A stretch of DNA of 64,000 nt from VRUE01 sp963837695. GTDB lineage: Bacteria; Actinomycetota; Thermoleophilia; Solirubrobacterales; 70-9. Location: contig CAWINZ010000005.1 in NCBI GenBank assembly GCA_963837695.1, positions 2,046,001 through 2,110,000 on the forward strand, written 5' to 3'. Shown here one piece after another: positions 25,216 through 34,530 of the stretch. The number at the start of each line of letters is the position of its first letter. The first letter of the stretch is position 1. Position numbers and translations under genes: made by a program. Under the pieces are notes generated by a model. It worked only from the letters and a program-made list of their open reading frames with translations, had not been told where the DNA came from and made no database searches.

Positions 25216-27417
25216 TCAGCCGGCCTCGTCGGTATCGACCGCCACGGGCTCCGGAATCCCGTCACCGCTGAGGACGCGCGAGAGATCCGCCTCGGTGATC
25301 AAAACCTGCCGTGGCTTTGAGCCCTCATAGCCGGAGATGACGCCGCGGCGCTCGAGCATGTCGATCAGGCGGCCGGCGCGGGTGTAGCCGACGCGGAGGC
25401 GGCGCTGGATCATCGAGACAGAGGCGGTTTCCGTCTGCACGACGGTGCGGATCGCTTCGTCGAGCAGGTCGTCGGCGTCGGGGTCGAACTCGCCGTCGCC
25501 ACCCTCTCCCCCGGTCTCCTCACGGGACTCGAGCAACTCGGCCGCGAATTCGGGTTCGCCCTGTTTGGCCCAGTGCTTGGTGATCCGGGCGATCTCGTCC
25601 TCGGTCACGAAGGCGCCCTGGACGCGCGCCATCTTCGAGGTGCCGGCGCCGCGGAAGAGCATGTCGCCCTGCCCGAGCAGCGCCTCGGCGCCGCCCTGGT
25701 CGAGGATCACCCGCGAGTCGGTCTGCGAGGAGACGGCGAAGGCGATGCGGGCCGGGATGTTGACCTTGATCGTGCCGGTGATGATGTCGGTCGAGGGACG
25801 CTGCGTGGCCAGGACCAGGTGGATGCCCGTCGCGCGGGACTTCTGCGCGAGGCGGATGATCGAGTCCTCGACCTCGGCCGGCGAGACCATCATCAGGTCC
25901 GCGAGCTCGTCGATCACGCAGAGGATGTGCGGTAGCGGCGCTTCACCGGCCTTGGCACGGGCGCGGTTCAGCTCAGCGAGGTTGCGGCAGCGCGCCTCGC
26001 CCATGATCCCGTAGCGGTTCTCCATCTCGCCGATCAGGTTGGCGAGCACGTTGGCGGCAAGGCGGGGTGAGGTGACGACCGGGGTGAGCAGGTGCGGCAC
26101 GTGCTCGTAGTGGTTGAGCTCGACCTGCTTGGGGTCGACCAGGACGAGGCGCACCTCGTTGGGCGAGGCCTGCATCAAGATCGAGGAGAGGATCGCGTTG
26201 ACGCAGCCGGACTTGCCCGAGCCGGTGGTGCCGGCGACGAGGACGTGCGGCATCTTCGCCAGGTCGGTCCATACGGGGTTGCCGTCGATTCCCTTGCCGA
26301 GCCAGGCGACCAGGGGCGAGGTCTTCTCCGGCCGGCCGGCGTAGATATCGCCGAGGCGGACGAGGCGGCGGCGAGCGTTCGGAACCTCCACCCCCACCGC
26401 CTGCTTGCCGGGAATCGGCGCCAGGATGCGGATGTCGGTCGAGGCGAGCGCGTAGGCGAGGTCGTTGGAGAGCTCGGTGACTTTCTTGACCTTGGTGCCG
26501 GGCGCGAGGCGCAGCTCGAAGCGGGAGACGTGCGGACCGCTGACGATGCCGACGATCTTGGCCTCGACGCCGAAGTGGCCGAGCGTCTCGACCAGCTTGC
26601 GGCCGATCACTTCATGGTCGCGCGGGTCGGGGCCCTTGTCGCCTTTGCCCTTTTCAAGCACCTTGGCGGGCGGCGGCCGGTAGTCGATCTGGTCGGATTC
26701 GGTGACGCCGCGCTTCTGTCCCATCGGGGTCAGGGCCGCCTGCTTGGACTCGGCGTCCGTACCGACGCCAAGCCCCTCCTCGCTGCGGACCTCGACGTCG
26801 TAAGCGTGCGGGTTCAGGCCCGCGCCGCCGGGCTCGGGGTCAGGCTCGACTTCTGACTCGACCTCGGTCTCAAACTCTGTGGTGACCGGCTCCTCCGCGC
26901 CGCTGTCCTCGCCGATCGCGACGGTCGGTTCGAAGTCGTCGTCCTCGGGATAGGTGCTCATCACGTCGGTCGGGCCGGCCTGGGTCTCGAATGCCGAGGT
27001 CTTTTCGCCGCGGCGCTCCTCGCGCTGCTGGATCGCCGTCTGGGCGATGTCGCGCCCGCCGACGAAGGTGTGGCGGACGCCGCGGCCGAGGCCGCGGAAG
27101 ACGGTCGAGACCGAGGTGCCGGTGACCAACATCGTGCCGATCGCCAGCATCAACACGGTCGCGATCCGCGCGCCGACCTGGCCGAAGAGATATTCCAGGC
27201 CGGTTTCCAGCCCGTAGCCGACCTTGCCGCCGTCCCAGCCGAAGAAGAGGACAAAGCAGAGGTAGACGCCGGCGGCGATCAGGAAGAGGCCGATCAGGTC
27301 GAGGTGGCGCTGCTGCACGCCTTCCGGCAGCTGCAGCCGGGGCAACCGCGATTTGGCTTTCGCCTTGGATTTCGGCTTGCGGCGCGCGGCCGAGCCTCGC
27401 TTCTTGCGCACGAACAT
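25216..27417 (-). CDS. ftsK: DNA translocase FtsK/SpoIIIE
   Basis: A 733-residue hexameric motor that pumps chromosome dimers through the closing septum. Two membrane helices lie in the first 110 residues, where FtsK usually has four. An acidic linker follows, then the RecA-like motor with Walker A VAGTTGSGKS and Walker B HILCVIDELADLMM. The C-terminal gamma winged helix (SVSMIQRRLRVGYTRAGR) reads KOPS sites. ATG 27417 starts a strongly basic N-terminus. Confidence 0.94.
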   Translation of the reverse strand: MFVRKKRGSAARRKPKSKAKAKSRLPRLQLPEGVQQRHLDLIGLFLIAAGVYLCFVLFFGWDGGKVGYGLETGLEYLFGQVGARIATVLMLAIGTMLVTGTSVSTVFRGLGRGVRHTFVGGRDIAQTAIQQREERRGEKTSAFETQAGPTDVMSTYPEDDDFEPTVAIGEDSGAEEPVTTEFETEVESEVEPDPEPGGAGLNPHAYDVEVRSEEGLGVGTDAESKQAALTPMGQKRGVTESDQIDYRPPPAKVLEKGKGDKGPDPRDHEVIGRKLVETLGHFGVEAKIVGIVSGPHVSRFELRLAPGTKVKKVTELSNDLAYALASTDIRILAPIPGKQAVGVEVPNARRRLVRLGDIYAGRPEKTSPLVAWLGKGIDGNPVWTDLAKMPHVLVAGTTGSGKSGCVNAILSSILMQASPNEVRLVLVDPKQVELNHYEHVPHLLTPVVTSPRLAANVLANLIGEMENRYGIMGEARCRNLAELNRARAKAGEAPLPHILCVIDELADLMMVSPAEVEDSIIRLAQKSRATGIHLVLATQRPSTDIITGTIKVNIPARIAFAVSSQTDSRVILDQGGAEALLGQGDMLFRGAGTSKMARVQGAFVTEDEIARITKHWAKQGEPEFAAELLESREETGGEGGDGEFDPDADDLLDEAIRTVVQTETASVSMIQRRLRVGYTRAGRLIDMLERRGVISGYEGSKPRQVLITEADLSRVLSGDGIPEPVAVDTDEAG

Positions 27418-27457
27418 GCGACCCGCTTCGACAGGCGTCGCGCCTCCCCTGCCCAGG

Positions 27458-27832
27458 TCAGGAATTGGTCGCGATCAGCGCCGCCACGAATGCGGCCATG
27501 CCCCCGGTCAGCGAGACCCAGAGGGCGGTGGTCAGGCGTTCCATGCCGGCGAAGCGGGCGCTGATATCCGACCGTATCTCGACCACCTCGGCGTGGGCTT
27601 CGGTGCGCACCTCCCCCAGCTCGACTCGCATGTCTTTGAATCCCACCCGCATCTCAGTCCGCACATCATTGATCTCCGACCTGACGCCGTTGATCTCCGA
27701 CCTGACGCCGTTGATCTCGGACCTCATGTTCTTGAATTCCGACCTCATGTTCTTGAATTCGGCCCGCACTTCCTTGAACCCCTCCCGCATCTCTGCCTGG
27801 AGTTCATCGATCTTTTGGTCGAGATCGGCCAT
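27458..27832 (-). CDS. Coiled-coil protein with C-terminal membrane helix
   Basis: A 124-residue protein made almost entirely of heptads. Near-identical units FKNMRSE (twice) and INGVRSE (twice, plus INDVRTE) follow each other, and a membrane helix (LWVSLTGGMAAFVAALIA) ends the chain. The repeated heptads are also repeated as 21-base DNA units, so the coil length may vary between strains. ATG 27832 is preferred over 27868 because AGGAG stands in front of it. Function unknown; similar proteins are annotated only as coiled-coil or DUF1640-like. Confidence 0.7.
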   Translation of the reverse strand: MADLDQKIDELQAEMREGFKEVRAEFKNMRSEFKNMRSEINGVRSEINGVRSEINDVRTEMRVGFKDMRVELGEVRTEAHAEVVEIRSDISARFAGMERLTTALWVSLTGGMAAFVAALIATNS

Positions 27833-27961
27833 GCTGTCTCCTGTCTTGGCGAGTTCTACTGTCTGCATGATGCCAGACTAGGCGGCCGCGACGCGCGTGT
27901 GGTGCGCTGAATGCAAAATGTTTCACACGAGTTGGACGCGGAAGCCGCGATTCAGGCCGAT

Positions 27962-28945
27962 TCAGCCGGCGCAGACCCAGGCGCTGCCACCCGAGTCGGC
28001 CCAGATTTCGGCGGCGATGCGGTCCTGTTCGGCCTTCGGCGCGTCCTGCGGGGCGCCCTGGCCGCCGTAGAGATCCCAGGTCGAGGGGAGGACCTGGTAG
28101 GCGCCGCCGGCGCCGCTGCTCGGGTTGAGCGCGCCGTAATTGCCGCCTGACTCGCACATCACGATGTAGGTCGGGATCGAGAAGGGGCCGCCGAGCCAGC
28201 GGCCGACGGTTTCTTCGGCTGCTTCGCGGCTCGCGGCTTCCGCTGCCTGGATTTCGCTCACCCATTCGCCGATCCGCGTTTTCAGCTTCGCCAGCGAGGA
28301 CGACCGTTCGGCCGAGAGCGAATCGAGGCGGGCCGCGGCCTCATCGGCGCGGGCGCGCACGCCGGCGATTTCCGCCTTCGCCGCCGCCAGTTCCTCGTTG
28401 TAGGCGTCCACTCTGGCCTTCAGGGCAGCAACCAGATGGAGCTCGTGCCGAACCTGGTCGCGCACTTCCTCGACCCGCGCCGCGAGCTCGGTGTCGGAGT
28501 CCTCGATCCGCTGCAGGTATTCGCTGCGGATCTCGAGTTCGTTGATGTCGCCCGAGCCGAGCACGATGCTCGCCGTGCTCGGCGAGCCGCTCATGTAAAT
28601 CGCGACGAGCCGGGCCGCTAGCGCGCGACGAGCGCGACGCAAGCGGGCACGCTCGGCGTCGAGGTGGCGTTGGGCGCGATCGACCTTGGCGGCAAGTCGG
28701 GCTGCCCGTTCGCGCCCGTGGGCGAGCAGGTCGGTGAGATGGCGCTCGCGCGACGCGGCCGCCGCGGCTTCGGCTTCGGTCGCAGCAAGGCGTTCCTGGG
28801 TATCGCGGATCTGCCCCCCCAGCGAGGCGGCTTCTTCCTGCGCGCTGCCGACCTTGTCGCGCAGCGCGCCGATGTCAGCGGCGCGGGCGGTGGCGACCGT
28901 GAGCAGAGTCAGAGCGAGAAAAGCGACTGCGGAGGATCTGCGCAT
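27962..28945 (-). CDS. Secreted coiled-coil protein with Rpf/transglycosylase-like domain
   Basis: A 327-residue exported protein. A signal peptide (FLALTLLTVATARA) is followed by two long coiled-coil blocks resembling the regulatory CC domains of peptidoglycan hydrolase activators. The C-terminal domain has lysozyme-like features: the catalytic Glu in CESGGNYGALNP, GAYQVLPSTWD, and a terminal Trp-Cys pair (AWVC). This resembles resuscitation-promoting factors, which cleave peptidoglycan. It probably acts at the wall during division or regrowth. Confidence 0.82.
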   Translation of the reverse strand: MRRSSAVAFLALTLLTVATARAADIGALRDKVGSAQEEAASLGGQIRDTQERLAATEAEAAAAASRERHLTDLLAHGRERAARLAAKVDRAQRHLDAERARLRRARRALAARLVAIYMSGSPSTASIVLGSGDINELEIRSEYLQRIEDSDTELAARVEEVRDQVRHELHLVAALKARVDAYNEELAAAKAEIAGVRARADEAAARLDSLSAERSSSLAKLKTRIGEWVSEIQAAEAASREAAEETVGRWLGGPFSIPTYIVMCESGGNYGALNPSSGAGGAYQVLPSTWDLYGGQGAPQDAPKAEQDRIAAEIWADSGGSAWVCAG

Positions 28946-28954
28946 GAGTCCACC

Positions 28955-29107
28955 TCAGCCCTCGGGGACGTCCCGATTGGCCAGGTAGATCGCGATGCCG
29001 ATCGCGGCGACCCCGAGGCCGGCGCCGATGCGGATCTCCCGCCGGTAGCGCCGACGCAGGTAGGCGACGGTGAAGCGCAGCGCCGCTTTGCCGAGCTTGT
29101 CGTACAT
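28955..29107 (-). CDS. Small single-helix membrane protein after argG
   Basis: A 50-residue protein with a basic N-terminal half (FTVAYLRRRYRREIR) and one membrane helix (IGAGLGVAAIGIAIYLA). Its ATG shares one base with the argG stop (TGATG), so it is translationally coupled to arginine biosynthesis genes. I recognise no family. The coupling and helix make it a credible gene in spite of its length. Confidence 0.6.
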   Translation of the reverse strand: MYDKLGKAALRFTVAYLRRRYRREIRIGAGLGVAAIGIAIYLANRDVPEG

Positions 29108-30387
29108 CAGCGCTCCCCCCCAGCCTCGTCGCGCTGCCGGATCCGGTGCGCCATCCGCGACTGCAGCGACCAGAGCTCGATGAAGCCCGGCGAAGCGGTC
29201 TGCGAGAAGAGCCCGCCCGACTCGGCGAACGAGGCCAGGTCGGCGTCGTAGACCGCGTTCGGCGAGGAGCGGGTGACGACTCGTACGGCGCCTTTGTAGA
29301 GCTTGAGGCCGATCGTCCCGCTGACCTGGGCGTTGACCGTGTTCATGTAGGCGTCGAGGTCGGTGCGCAACGGCTCCCACCAGAGCCCGGCGTAGACCAG
29401 ATATCCCCACTTCTGATCGAGTCCGGGCTTGAACTGGTTCTGGTGGATCGTGCCGACGAGCTTCTCGAGCTCTTGGTGGGCGGGCAGCAGGATCGCCGCC
29501 GCCGGAACCTCGTAGATGTCGCGGACCTTGAGCCCGACGATGCGGTCCTCGATGTGGTCGACGATCCCGACCCCGTGGCGACAGCCGATCTCGGCGACGC
29601 TTTCGAGCAGGTCGACCAGGCCGAGCCGCTCGCCGTTGAGGCCGACCGGGACACCGGCCTCGAACTCGACCGTCACGGTCTCCGCCTCATCGGGAGCCAG
29701 CTCGGGCCGGGTGACCAACTGGAAGACGTCGTCCTCAGGGGCGTGCTCGAGGTCCTCGATCCAGCGGCCCTCCGACGAGCGGCCCCAGAGGTTGTCGTCG
29801 ATCGAGTACGGTGCCGCCTCGGTGCCGCCCTTGACCGGGATGCCGTGCTCGCGGGCGTAGGCGATCTCCTCCTCGCGGCCCATCTGCCAGGAACGCACCG
29901 GCGCGATCGTTTTCAGCTCCGGCGCCAGCGTGGCGACAGTTGCCTCGATCCGCACCTGGTCGTTGCCCTTGCCGGTGCAGCCGTGGGCAATCGTGTCGCA
30001 ACCGCTGCGCCGCGCGTACTCGACCGCCAGCTCGGCGATCAACGGACGGCCCAGCGCCGTGAACAGCGGGTAGCCGCCGCCATAGAGGGCGTTTGCCTTG
30101 ATCGCCGGGGCGACGAAGTCGCGGGCAAAGCGCTCGCGGGCGTCGACGACGTGGCACTCCAGCGCACCGAGCCGCTTCGCCTTATCCTCGATCACGCCGT
30201 AGTCCTCGCCGGGCTGGCCGAGGTTGACCGTAAGGCAGACGACCTCGGCTCCGTAGCGATCCTGGATCCACTTCAGCATCACGCTGGTGTCGAGGCCACC
30301 GGAGTAGAGCAGCAGCACCCGCCGCACCTCGGCGGGGTCGGCCTCATAGCCCGCGGTGCGGACCCCCTCGGGTGGCAAATCGGTCAT
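29107..30387 (-). CDS. argG: Argininosuccinate synthase
   Basis: A 426-residue enzyme that joins citrulline and aspartate using ATP, the seventh step of arginine synthesis. The PP-loop is LLYSGGLDTSVML. The citrulline/aspartate motifs AHGCTGKGNDQVR and YSIDDNLWGRS are intact. About 20 residues precede the conserved start compared with most homologues. It is the last biosynthetic gene of the pheST-argCJBD-argG run, coupled at both ends to small genes. Confidence 0.96.
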   Translation of the reverse strand: MTDLPPEGVRTAGYEADPAEVRRVLLLYSGGLDTSVMLKWIQDRYGAEVVCLTVNLGQPGEDYGVIEDKAKRLGALECHVVDARERFARDFVAPAIKANALYGGGYPLFTALGRPLIAELAVEYARRSGCDTIAHGCTGKGNDQVRIEATVATLAPELKTIAPVRSWQMGREEEIAYAREHGIPVKGGTEAAPYSIDDNLWGRSSEGRWIEDLEHAPEDDVFQLVTRPELAPDEAETVTVEFEAGVPVGLNGERLGLVDLLESVAEIGCRHGVGIVDHIEDRIVGLKVRDIYEVPAAAILLPAHQELEKLVGTIHQNQFKPGLDQKWGYLVYAGLWWEPLRTDLDAYMNTVNAQVSGTIGLKLYKGAVRVVTRSSPNAVYDADLASFAESGGLFSQTASPGFIELWSLQSRMAHRIRQRDEAGGER

Positions 30388-30740
30388 TCGGCGGGGATCC
30401 CGCCGCTGCCGCTTTCTTCTTCTTCGGGAGCGGTCGTCGTCGGCGCGGTGGTGGTCGTTTCGGTGCTTTCAGTGGTCGTCGGCGCGGTGGTCGAGCCAGT
30501 GCTCGGCCCGGTCGTCGTCTCGGTCGTCGTAGGGGCGGTCGTCGTTTCGGAGGTCGTCGGCAAGGTGGTGACCGACGAAGTGGAGCCGCTGCTCCCGCCG
30601 TCGGAGGCGATCACGACTATCGCGATGACGAGGCCGACGATCACCGCGATCAGACCGGCGATCAGCAGGCGCATATTGCCGTGGGGTCGGTGGCCGGGGT
30701 CCTCGGGCCGGCCCATGATCCGAGTCGGGTCGTCGTGCAT
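30384..30740 (-). CDS. Single-helix protein with Thr-rich external tail
   Basis: A 118-residue protein: a short cytoplasmic part, one membrane helix (LLIAGLIAVIVGLVIAIVVIA) and about 65 residues of Thr/Ser/Pro low-complexity sequence ending in an acidic stretch. Such tails are often surface-exposed and may be glycosylated. It overlaps the argG start by four bases and follows another small gene by six, so it lies inside the arginine operon with no obvious metabolic role. Confidence 0.65.
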   Translation of the reverse strand: MHDDPTRIMGRPEDPGHRPHGNMRLLIAGLIAVIVGLVIAIVVIASDGGSSGSTSSVTTLPTTSETTTAPTTTETTTGPSTGSTTAPTTTESTETTTTAPTTTAPEEEESGSGGIPAE

Positions 30741-30746
30741 CTGGCC

Positions 30747-31202
30747 CTAGCCCTCCGGCCCCAGGATCGCGTCGAGGATCTCGCTCGTGTCCTCGATCTC
30801 GAAGCCGCTGCGCAGTCGCGCTTCGATCTCCTTGCGGTCGGCGCCGGAGACCGCCATCTGGGTCGCGAGCAGCCGTGCCCCTGCGGATCCGGAGCGCCGT
30901 GGAGCCAAGGGCTCGACCTCGCCACCGTCACCCGCGCTCTCGACCGACTTCAAATGGCCGCCGCGGCCCTCGTCGGAGCTGGCCGGATCGAGCTCGTCGG
31001 CAAGCTCGCGGAGGCGCTCGGCGACGATCCGGTCGGCGCGCTGGCGCGCCTCGTCCAGATGCTGCTGGGCCTGCCGCTCGGCGTCATCGATGACGCCCGC
31101 GGCAGCCTGCTCGGCGGCATCGACGATCGTCGCCAGGCGCTGCGCGGCATCGGCGGCAGAGGCGGGCGGTTGCCGCTTTGGCGGGAACTTTTCGGCGCTC
31201 AT
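30747..31202 (-). CDS. Coiled-coil, Ala/Glu/Arg-rich protein in the arginine operon
   Basis: A 151-residue protein with an N-terminal helical part (RLATIVDAAEQAAAGVIDDA, then AERQAQQHLDEARQRADRIV) reminiscent of DivIVA or ATP-synthase stalk helices. An acidic linker and a C-terminal helical domain (RKEIEARLRSGFEIEDTSEI) follow. It overlaps the argD stop by four bases. No family is recognised with confidence; it may be an envelope or scaffold protein carried in the operon. Confidence 0.6.
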   Translation of the reverse strand: MSAEKFPPKRQPPASAADAAQRLATIVDAAEQAAAGVIDDAERQAQQHLDEARQRADRIVAERLRELADELDPASSDEGRGGHLKSVESAGDGGEVEPLAPRRSGSAGARLLATQMAVSGADRKEIEARLRSGFEIEDTSEILDAILGPEG

Positions 31203-32389
31203 CCTGCCGCGTAGCTTAGGAGCGAATCGCCGATCCGCGCAACGGCCCGCTCGACCTGGGCCGAATCGACCGTCAGCGGCGGCAGCAACCGGATGGTTCC
31301 GGGCTCGGGCACGTTGACGATCAGGCCGCGTTCGAGCAGGTCGGCGCCCACCGCGGCAGCGTCGATCCCGCTCGCCAGGCCGACCCCCAGCATCAGCCCA
31401 CGCCCGCGGACCCGATCGACTCCGTCGATCGCCAGCAGGCTCTCCGTCAGCCCGGCGCCAAGCTCGCGGACGCGACGCAGCAACGCCGGCTCGTCGACCA
31501 CGTCGAGCACGGCGAGCGCCGCCGCCGAGACCACGGCGCCGCCGGCGAAGGTCGAGCCGTGGTCGCCGGCCGCGAGCACCTCGCCGAGCCGCTCGCTGGT
31601 CACACAGGCGCCGACGGGGAGGCCGCCGCCGAGCGCCTTGGCGCTGGTCAAGACGTCGGGCCGCACCGGGGTCTGCTCATAGGCCCAGAGCGACCCGGTC
31701 CGCCCCATCCCGGTCTGGATCTCGTCGAGGATCAGCAGGGCGCCGGCCTCGTCGCAGGCCTGGCGCGCCGCCAGCAGCGTCTCGTCGCTGAGCGGATAGA
31801 CCCCCGACTCGCCCTGGATCACCTCGATCATCACCGCGGCGGTGTTCTCGTCGACGGCGTCGCGCAGCGCATCGGCGTCGTCGAAGGGAACCGAGCGGAA
31901 GCCGGGCAGCATCGGCCCCAGGGCCGGGTTCTCGGCCAGTTTCGGCGTCGCCGAAAGCGCCCCGTAGGTGCGGCCGTGGAAGTCGCGCTCGAAGCTGAGG
32001 ATCTCGGGGCGCTCGACGCCGCGTGCGTGGGCGTGCTTACGAGCTACCTTGATCGCGCACTCGTTGGCCTCGGTCCCAGAGTTGGTCAGGAAGACCCTGC
32101 CCCCCAGGCTCGACCGCGAGAGCCGCTCGGCGAGCCGCACCATCGGCTCGGTGTAGAAGAGATTGGAGACGTGCATCAGCTTGCCGGCCTGCTCACGCAC
32201 GGCCGCGACCACGGCCGGGTGGCAGTGGCCGATCGAGCAGACCGAGATGCCGGCGAGAAAGTCGAGGTACTCCTTGCCCTCAGAGTCCCAGAGCAGAGCC
32301 CCGTCGCCCCGCACGAACTCGACCGGGGCGCGGCGGTAGGTCTGCATCAGGTAGCGCTGCTCGAGCGCCTGCAGTTCCTCCAGCTTCAC
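31199..32389 (-). CDS. argD: Acetylornithine aminotransferase
   Basis: A 396-residue class III aminotransferase that converts N-acetylglutamate semialdehyde to N-acetylornithine. The PLP lysine is in SAKALGGGLPVGA, the preceding Asp in LILDEIQTGMGRTG, and TNSGTEANE binds phosphate. GTG 32389 overlaps the argB stop (GTGA); longer frames reaching into argB are not conserved. Confidence 0.94.
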   Translation of the reverse strand: MKLEELQALEQRYLMQTYRRAPVEFVRGDGALLWDSEGKEYLDFLAGISVCSIGHCHPAVVAAVREQAGKLMHVSNLFYTEPMVRLAERLSRSSLGGRVFLTNSGTEANECAIKVARKHAHARGVERPEILSFERDFHGRTYGALSATPKLAENPALGPMLPGFRSVPFDDADALRDAVDENTAAVMIEVIQGESGVYPLSDETLLAARQACDEAGALLILDEIQTGMGRTGSLWAYEQTPVRPDVLTSAKALGGGLPVGACVTSERLGEVLAAGDHGSTFAGGAVVSAAALAVLDVVDEPALLRRVRELGAGLTESLLAIDGVDRVRGRGLMLGVGLASGIDAAAVGADLLERGLIVNVPEPGTIRLLPPLTVDSAQVERAVARIGDSLLSYAAG

Positions 32390-33237
32390 GAGGTCACCAT
32401 CGTGCCGATGCCCGCGTCGGTGAACAGCTCCAGCAAGAGGCTGTGCGGCCGGCGGCCGTCGATGATGTGAGCCGACTGGGCGCCGCCGCGGATCGCGTCG
32501 ACACAGGCCCCCAGCTTCGGGCGCATGCCGCCGTCGATCCCCGGCAGGCGCTCCTCGACTTCCTCGACCGTGGCGCGGGAGATCAGCGAGCTCTCGTCGG
32601 CGGCGTCGGCGAGCCAACCCTCGACGTCGGTGAGGAAGATCGCCTTGTGGGCGCCGAGGGCGGCGGCGATCTTGCCCGCGGCCTCGTCGGCGTTGACGTT
32701 GTAGGCCTGGCCGCCGCGGTCCGACGCCGAGGAGGCGACCACCGGTATGTAGTCCTCGGCGATGTGGTTGAGGACGTCGATATCGACCTTCTCGATCGAG
32801 CCGACGAAGCCGACCTGCTCGGCGTTGGCGACCGGGGCGACCTCGAACAGCGTGCCGTCCTGACCGGAGAGCCCGACCGCCGGCTGGCCGTGGCGGTTGA
32901 GCCGCTGCACGATGTCCGCGTTGACCTTGCCGAGCAGGACCATGCCGGCCACCTCGACCGTCTCCGCGTCGGAGACGCGCAGGCCTTCGTGGAAGCGGAC
33001 CTCGATGCCGAGGCGCTCCATGTACGCCGTGATCTCGGGGCCGCCACCGTGGACGATGACGGGGTTGAGACCGACGTACTTGAGCAGGACGACATCGGTG
33101 GCGAAGGCCTCACGCAGCTCCTCCTCGCGCATCGCCGAGCCGCCGTACTTGATCACGACGGTGCGGCCGTGGAACTCCCTGATGTAGGGAAGCGCCTCAA
33201 GCAGGGTGTCGACATTCGTTTGTTTCGGTGCGTTCAT
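32386..33237 (-). CDS. argB: Acetylglutamate kinase
   Basis: A 283-residue amino-acid kinase that phosphorylates N-acetylglutamate, usually the arginine-feedback-controlled step. VIKYGGSAM, VIVHGGGPEI and NVNADEAAGKIA are the nucleotide and substrate motifs. ATG 33237 is chosen; an in-frame GTG at 33249 is possible. The upstream 90-base repeat B (33269-33360) lies in its leader, about 30 bases before the start, and may affect expression. Confidence 0.94.
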   Translation of the reverse strand: MNAPKQTNVDTLLEALPYIREFHGRTVVIKYGGSAMREEELREAFATDVVLLKYVGLNPVIVHGGGPEITAYMERLGIEVRFHEGLRVSDAETVEVAGMVLLGKVNADIVQRLNRHGQPAVGLSGQDGTLFEVAPVANAEQVGFVGSIEKVDIDVLNHIAEDYIPVVASSASDRGGQAYNVNADEAAGKIAAALGAHKAIFLTDVEGWLADAADESSLISRATVEEVEERLPGIDGGMRPKLGACVDAIRGGAQSAHIIDGRRPHSLLLELFTDAGIGTMVTS

Positions 33238-33268
33238 TTGCGATCCCACGTTCTCATGACGCGAAAAT

Positions 33269-33360
33269 CAAGCAGGTCGGGGGATGCAGGGAGGGCGGTG
33301 AGGGGAGCGCACGTTTTCGTGCGTGACCCGAATCGACCGACCGAAGACCCGGAGATGCGC
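33269..33360. repeat. Intergenic repeat family B, copy 2
   Basis: A near-identical copy of 19146-19235. The hairpin loop differs (GTTTTC here, ATAA there) while the stem GCGCAC/GTGCGT is kept. It separates argJ (stop 12 bases to the right) from argB (start about 30 bases to the left), the same position relative to flanking genes as copy 1. Selection for a structured RNA or terminator is one explanation; a mobile intergenic repeat is another. Confidence 0.8.
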
Positions 33361-33372
33361 AGGTTTGCAGCG

Positions 33373-34530
33373 TCATGAGGTGTACTCGGCGTTTATCCGG
33401 ACGTACTCGTAGCCCAGGTCCGAGAACCAGACGTGGGCGCTGTGCTCGCCGCGGTCGAGCCGCAGCCCGATCTCTGCCTCGGCGACCTCCTCGCCGAGCT
33501 CGGCGGCGTCGATCGAGCCGGCGCCGATCTCATCCAGATCCTCGCCGGCCAAGGCCATCCCGGCGGCCTGGGCGATCCGGCCCCAGTTTGGGTCGCGGCC
33601 GAAGAGCGCAGTCTTGACCAAGGGCGAGTTGGCGATCGCGCGCGCCACCCGCTCGGCCTCGGGGAGGGAAGCGGCGCCGTCCACCTGGACGCGGCCGACC
33701 CGGACGGCACCCTCGCCGTCGGCGACGATCTCGATCGCGAGCTGCAGCAGAACCGCCTCCAGCAGCCCCTCGGGCAGCGGCGCGCCCGCCTCGCCGGTGG
33801 CCTGCAGCAGCACGGTGTCGTTGGTGCTCATCTGACCGTCGACCGTGACCCGCTCGAAGGAGGCCTCGACGGCGGCGCGGAGCGCCGCGTCGGCATCGTC
33901 GACCACGGCGTCGGTCTGGACGAAGCAGAGCATCGTCGCGAAGTCGGGTTGCATCATCCCGGCGCCCTTCGCCTGCGCGGAGAGGGTGACGCCGCCGGCG
34001 CGCAGGGTGCAGCTCTTCGGCCAGCGGTCGGTGGTCAGGATCGCGTCGGAGAAGGCGCCGGCGCCGTTCGCCGACAGCGAGCCGGCCGCGTCGCCGATCC
34101 CCGACAGCACGGCGTCGATCGGCAGCGGCACGCCGATCACACCGGTCTCGGCGACGGCGACGGCGCTGGGATCCAGACCCAGCTCCTCGGCCGCCCGCTC
34201 GCACATCGCCCAGGCATCGGTGAGCCCCTGCTCACCGGTCTCGGCGTTGGCGTTGCCGGCGTTGACCACCGCGGCCCGTACCGCACCACGCTCGACCCGG
34301 TCGCGGCAGATCCGCACCGGCGCCGCGGCGGAGGCGTTGCGGGTCAGCAACACCGAGGAGGACACCTGGGGCGCATCGCAGACCAGCAGGCCGACGTCGG
34401 TCTTGCCGCCGCCCTTGAGCCCGCAGTGCGCGGCGCCGGCGCGGAAGCCCGGGGCGAGCTGCGCCGGGTCGAGCTGCTCGACTCCGGCGGGCGGATTGGC
34501 CCAGCGAGATCTGAAAAAAGGTTCGCTCAC
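33373..34530 (-). CDS. argJ: Bifunctional ornithine acetyltransferase / N-acetylglutamate synthase
   Basis: A 385-residue self-cleaving enzyme that moves the acetyl group from acetylornithine to glutamate, making the pathway cyclic. The cleavage site is the Ala-Thr bond in DFATML. STNDTVLL and GRDPNWGRIAQAAG are strongly conserved elsewhere in the family. GTG 34530 overlaps the argC stop. Whether it can also use acetyl-CoA is not decided by sequence alone. Confidence 0.93.
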   Translation of the reverse strand: MSEPFFRSRWANPPAGVEQLDPAQLAPGFRAGAAHCGLKGGGKTDVGLLVCDAPQVSSSVLLTRNASAAAPVRICRDRVERGAVRAAVVNAGNANAETGEQGLTDAWAMCERAAEELGLDPSAVAVAETGVIGVPLPIDAVLSGIGDAAGSLSANGAGAFSDAILTTDRWPKSCTLRAGGVTLSAQAKGAGMMQPDFATMLCFVQTDAVVDDADAALRAAVEASFERVTVDGQMSTNDTVLLQATGEAGAPLPEGLLEAVLLQLAIEIVADGEGAVRVGRVQVDGAASLPEAERVARAIANSPLVKTALFGRDPNWGRIAQAAGMALAGEDLDEIGAGSIDAAELGEEVAEAEIGLRLDRGEHSAHVWFSDLGYEYVRINAEYTS

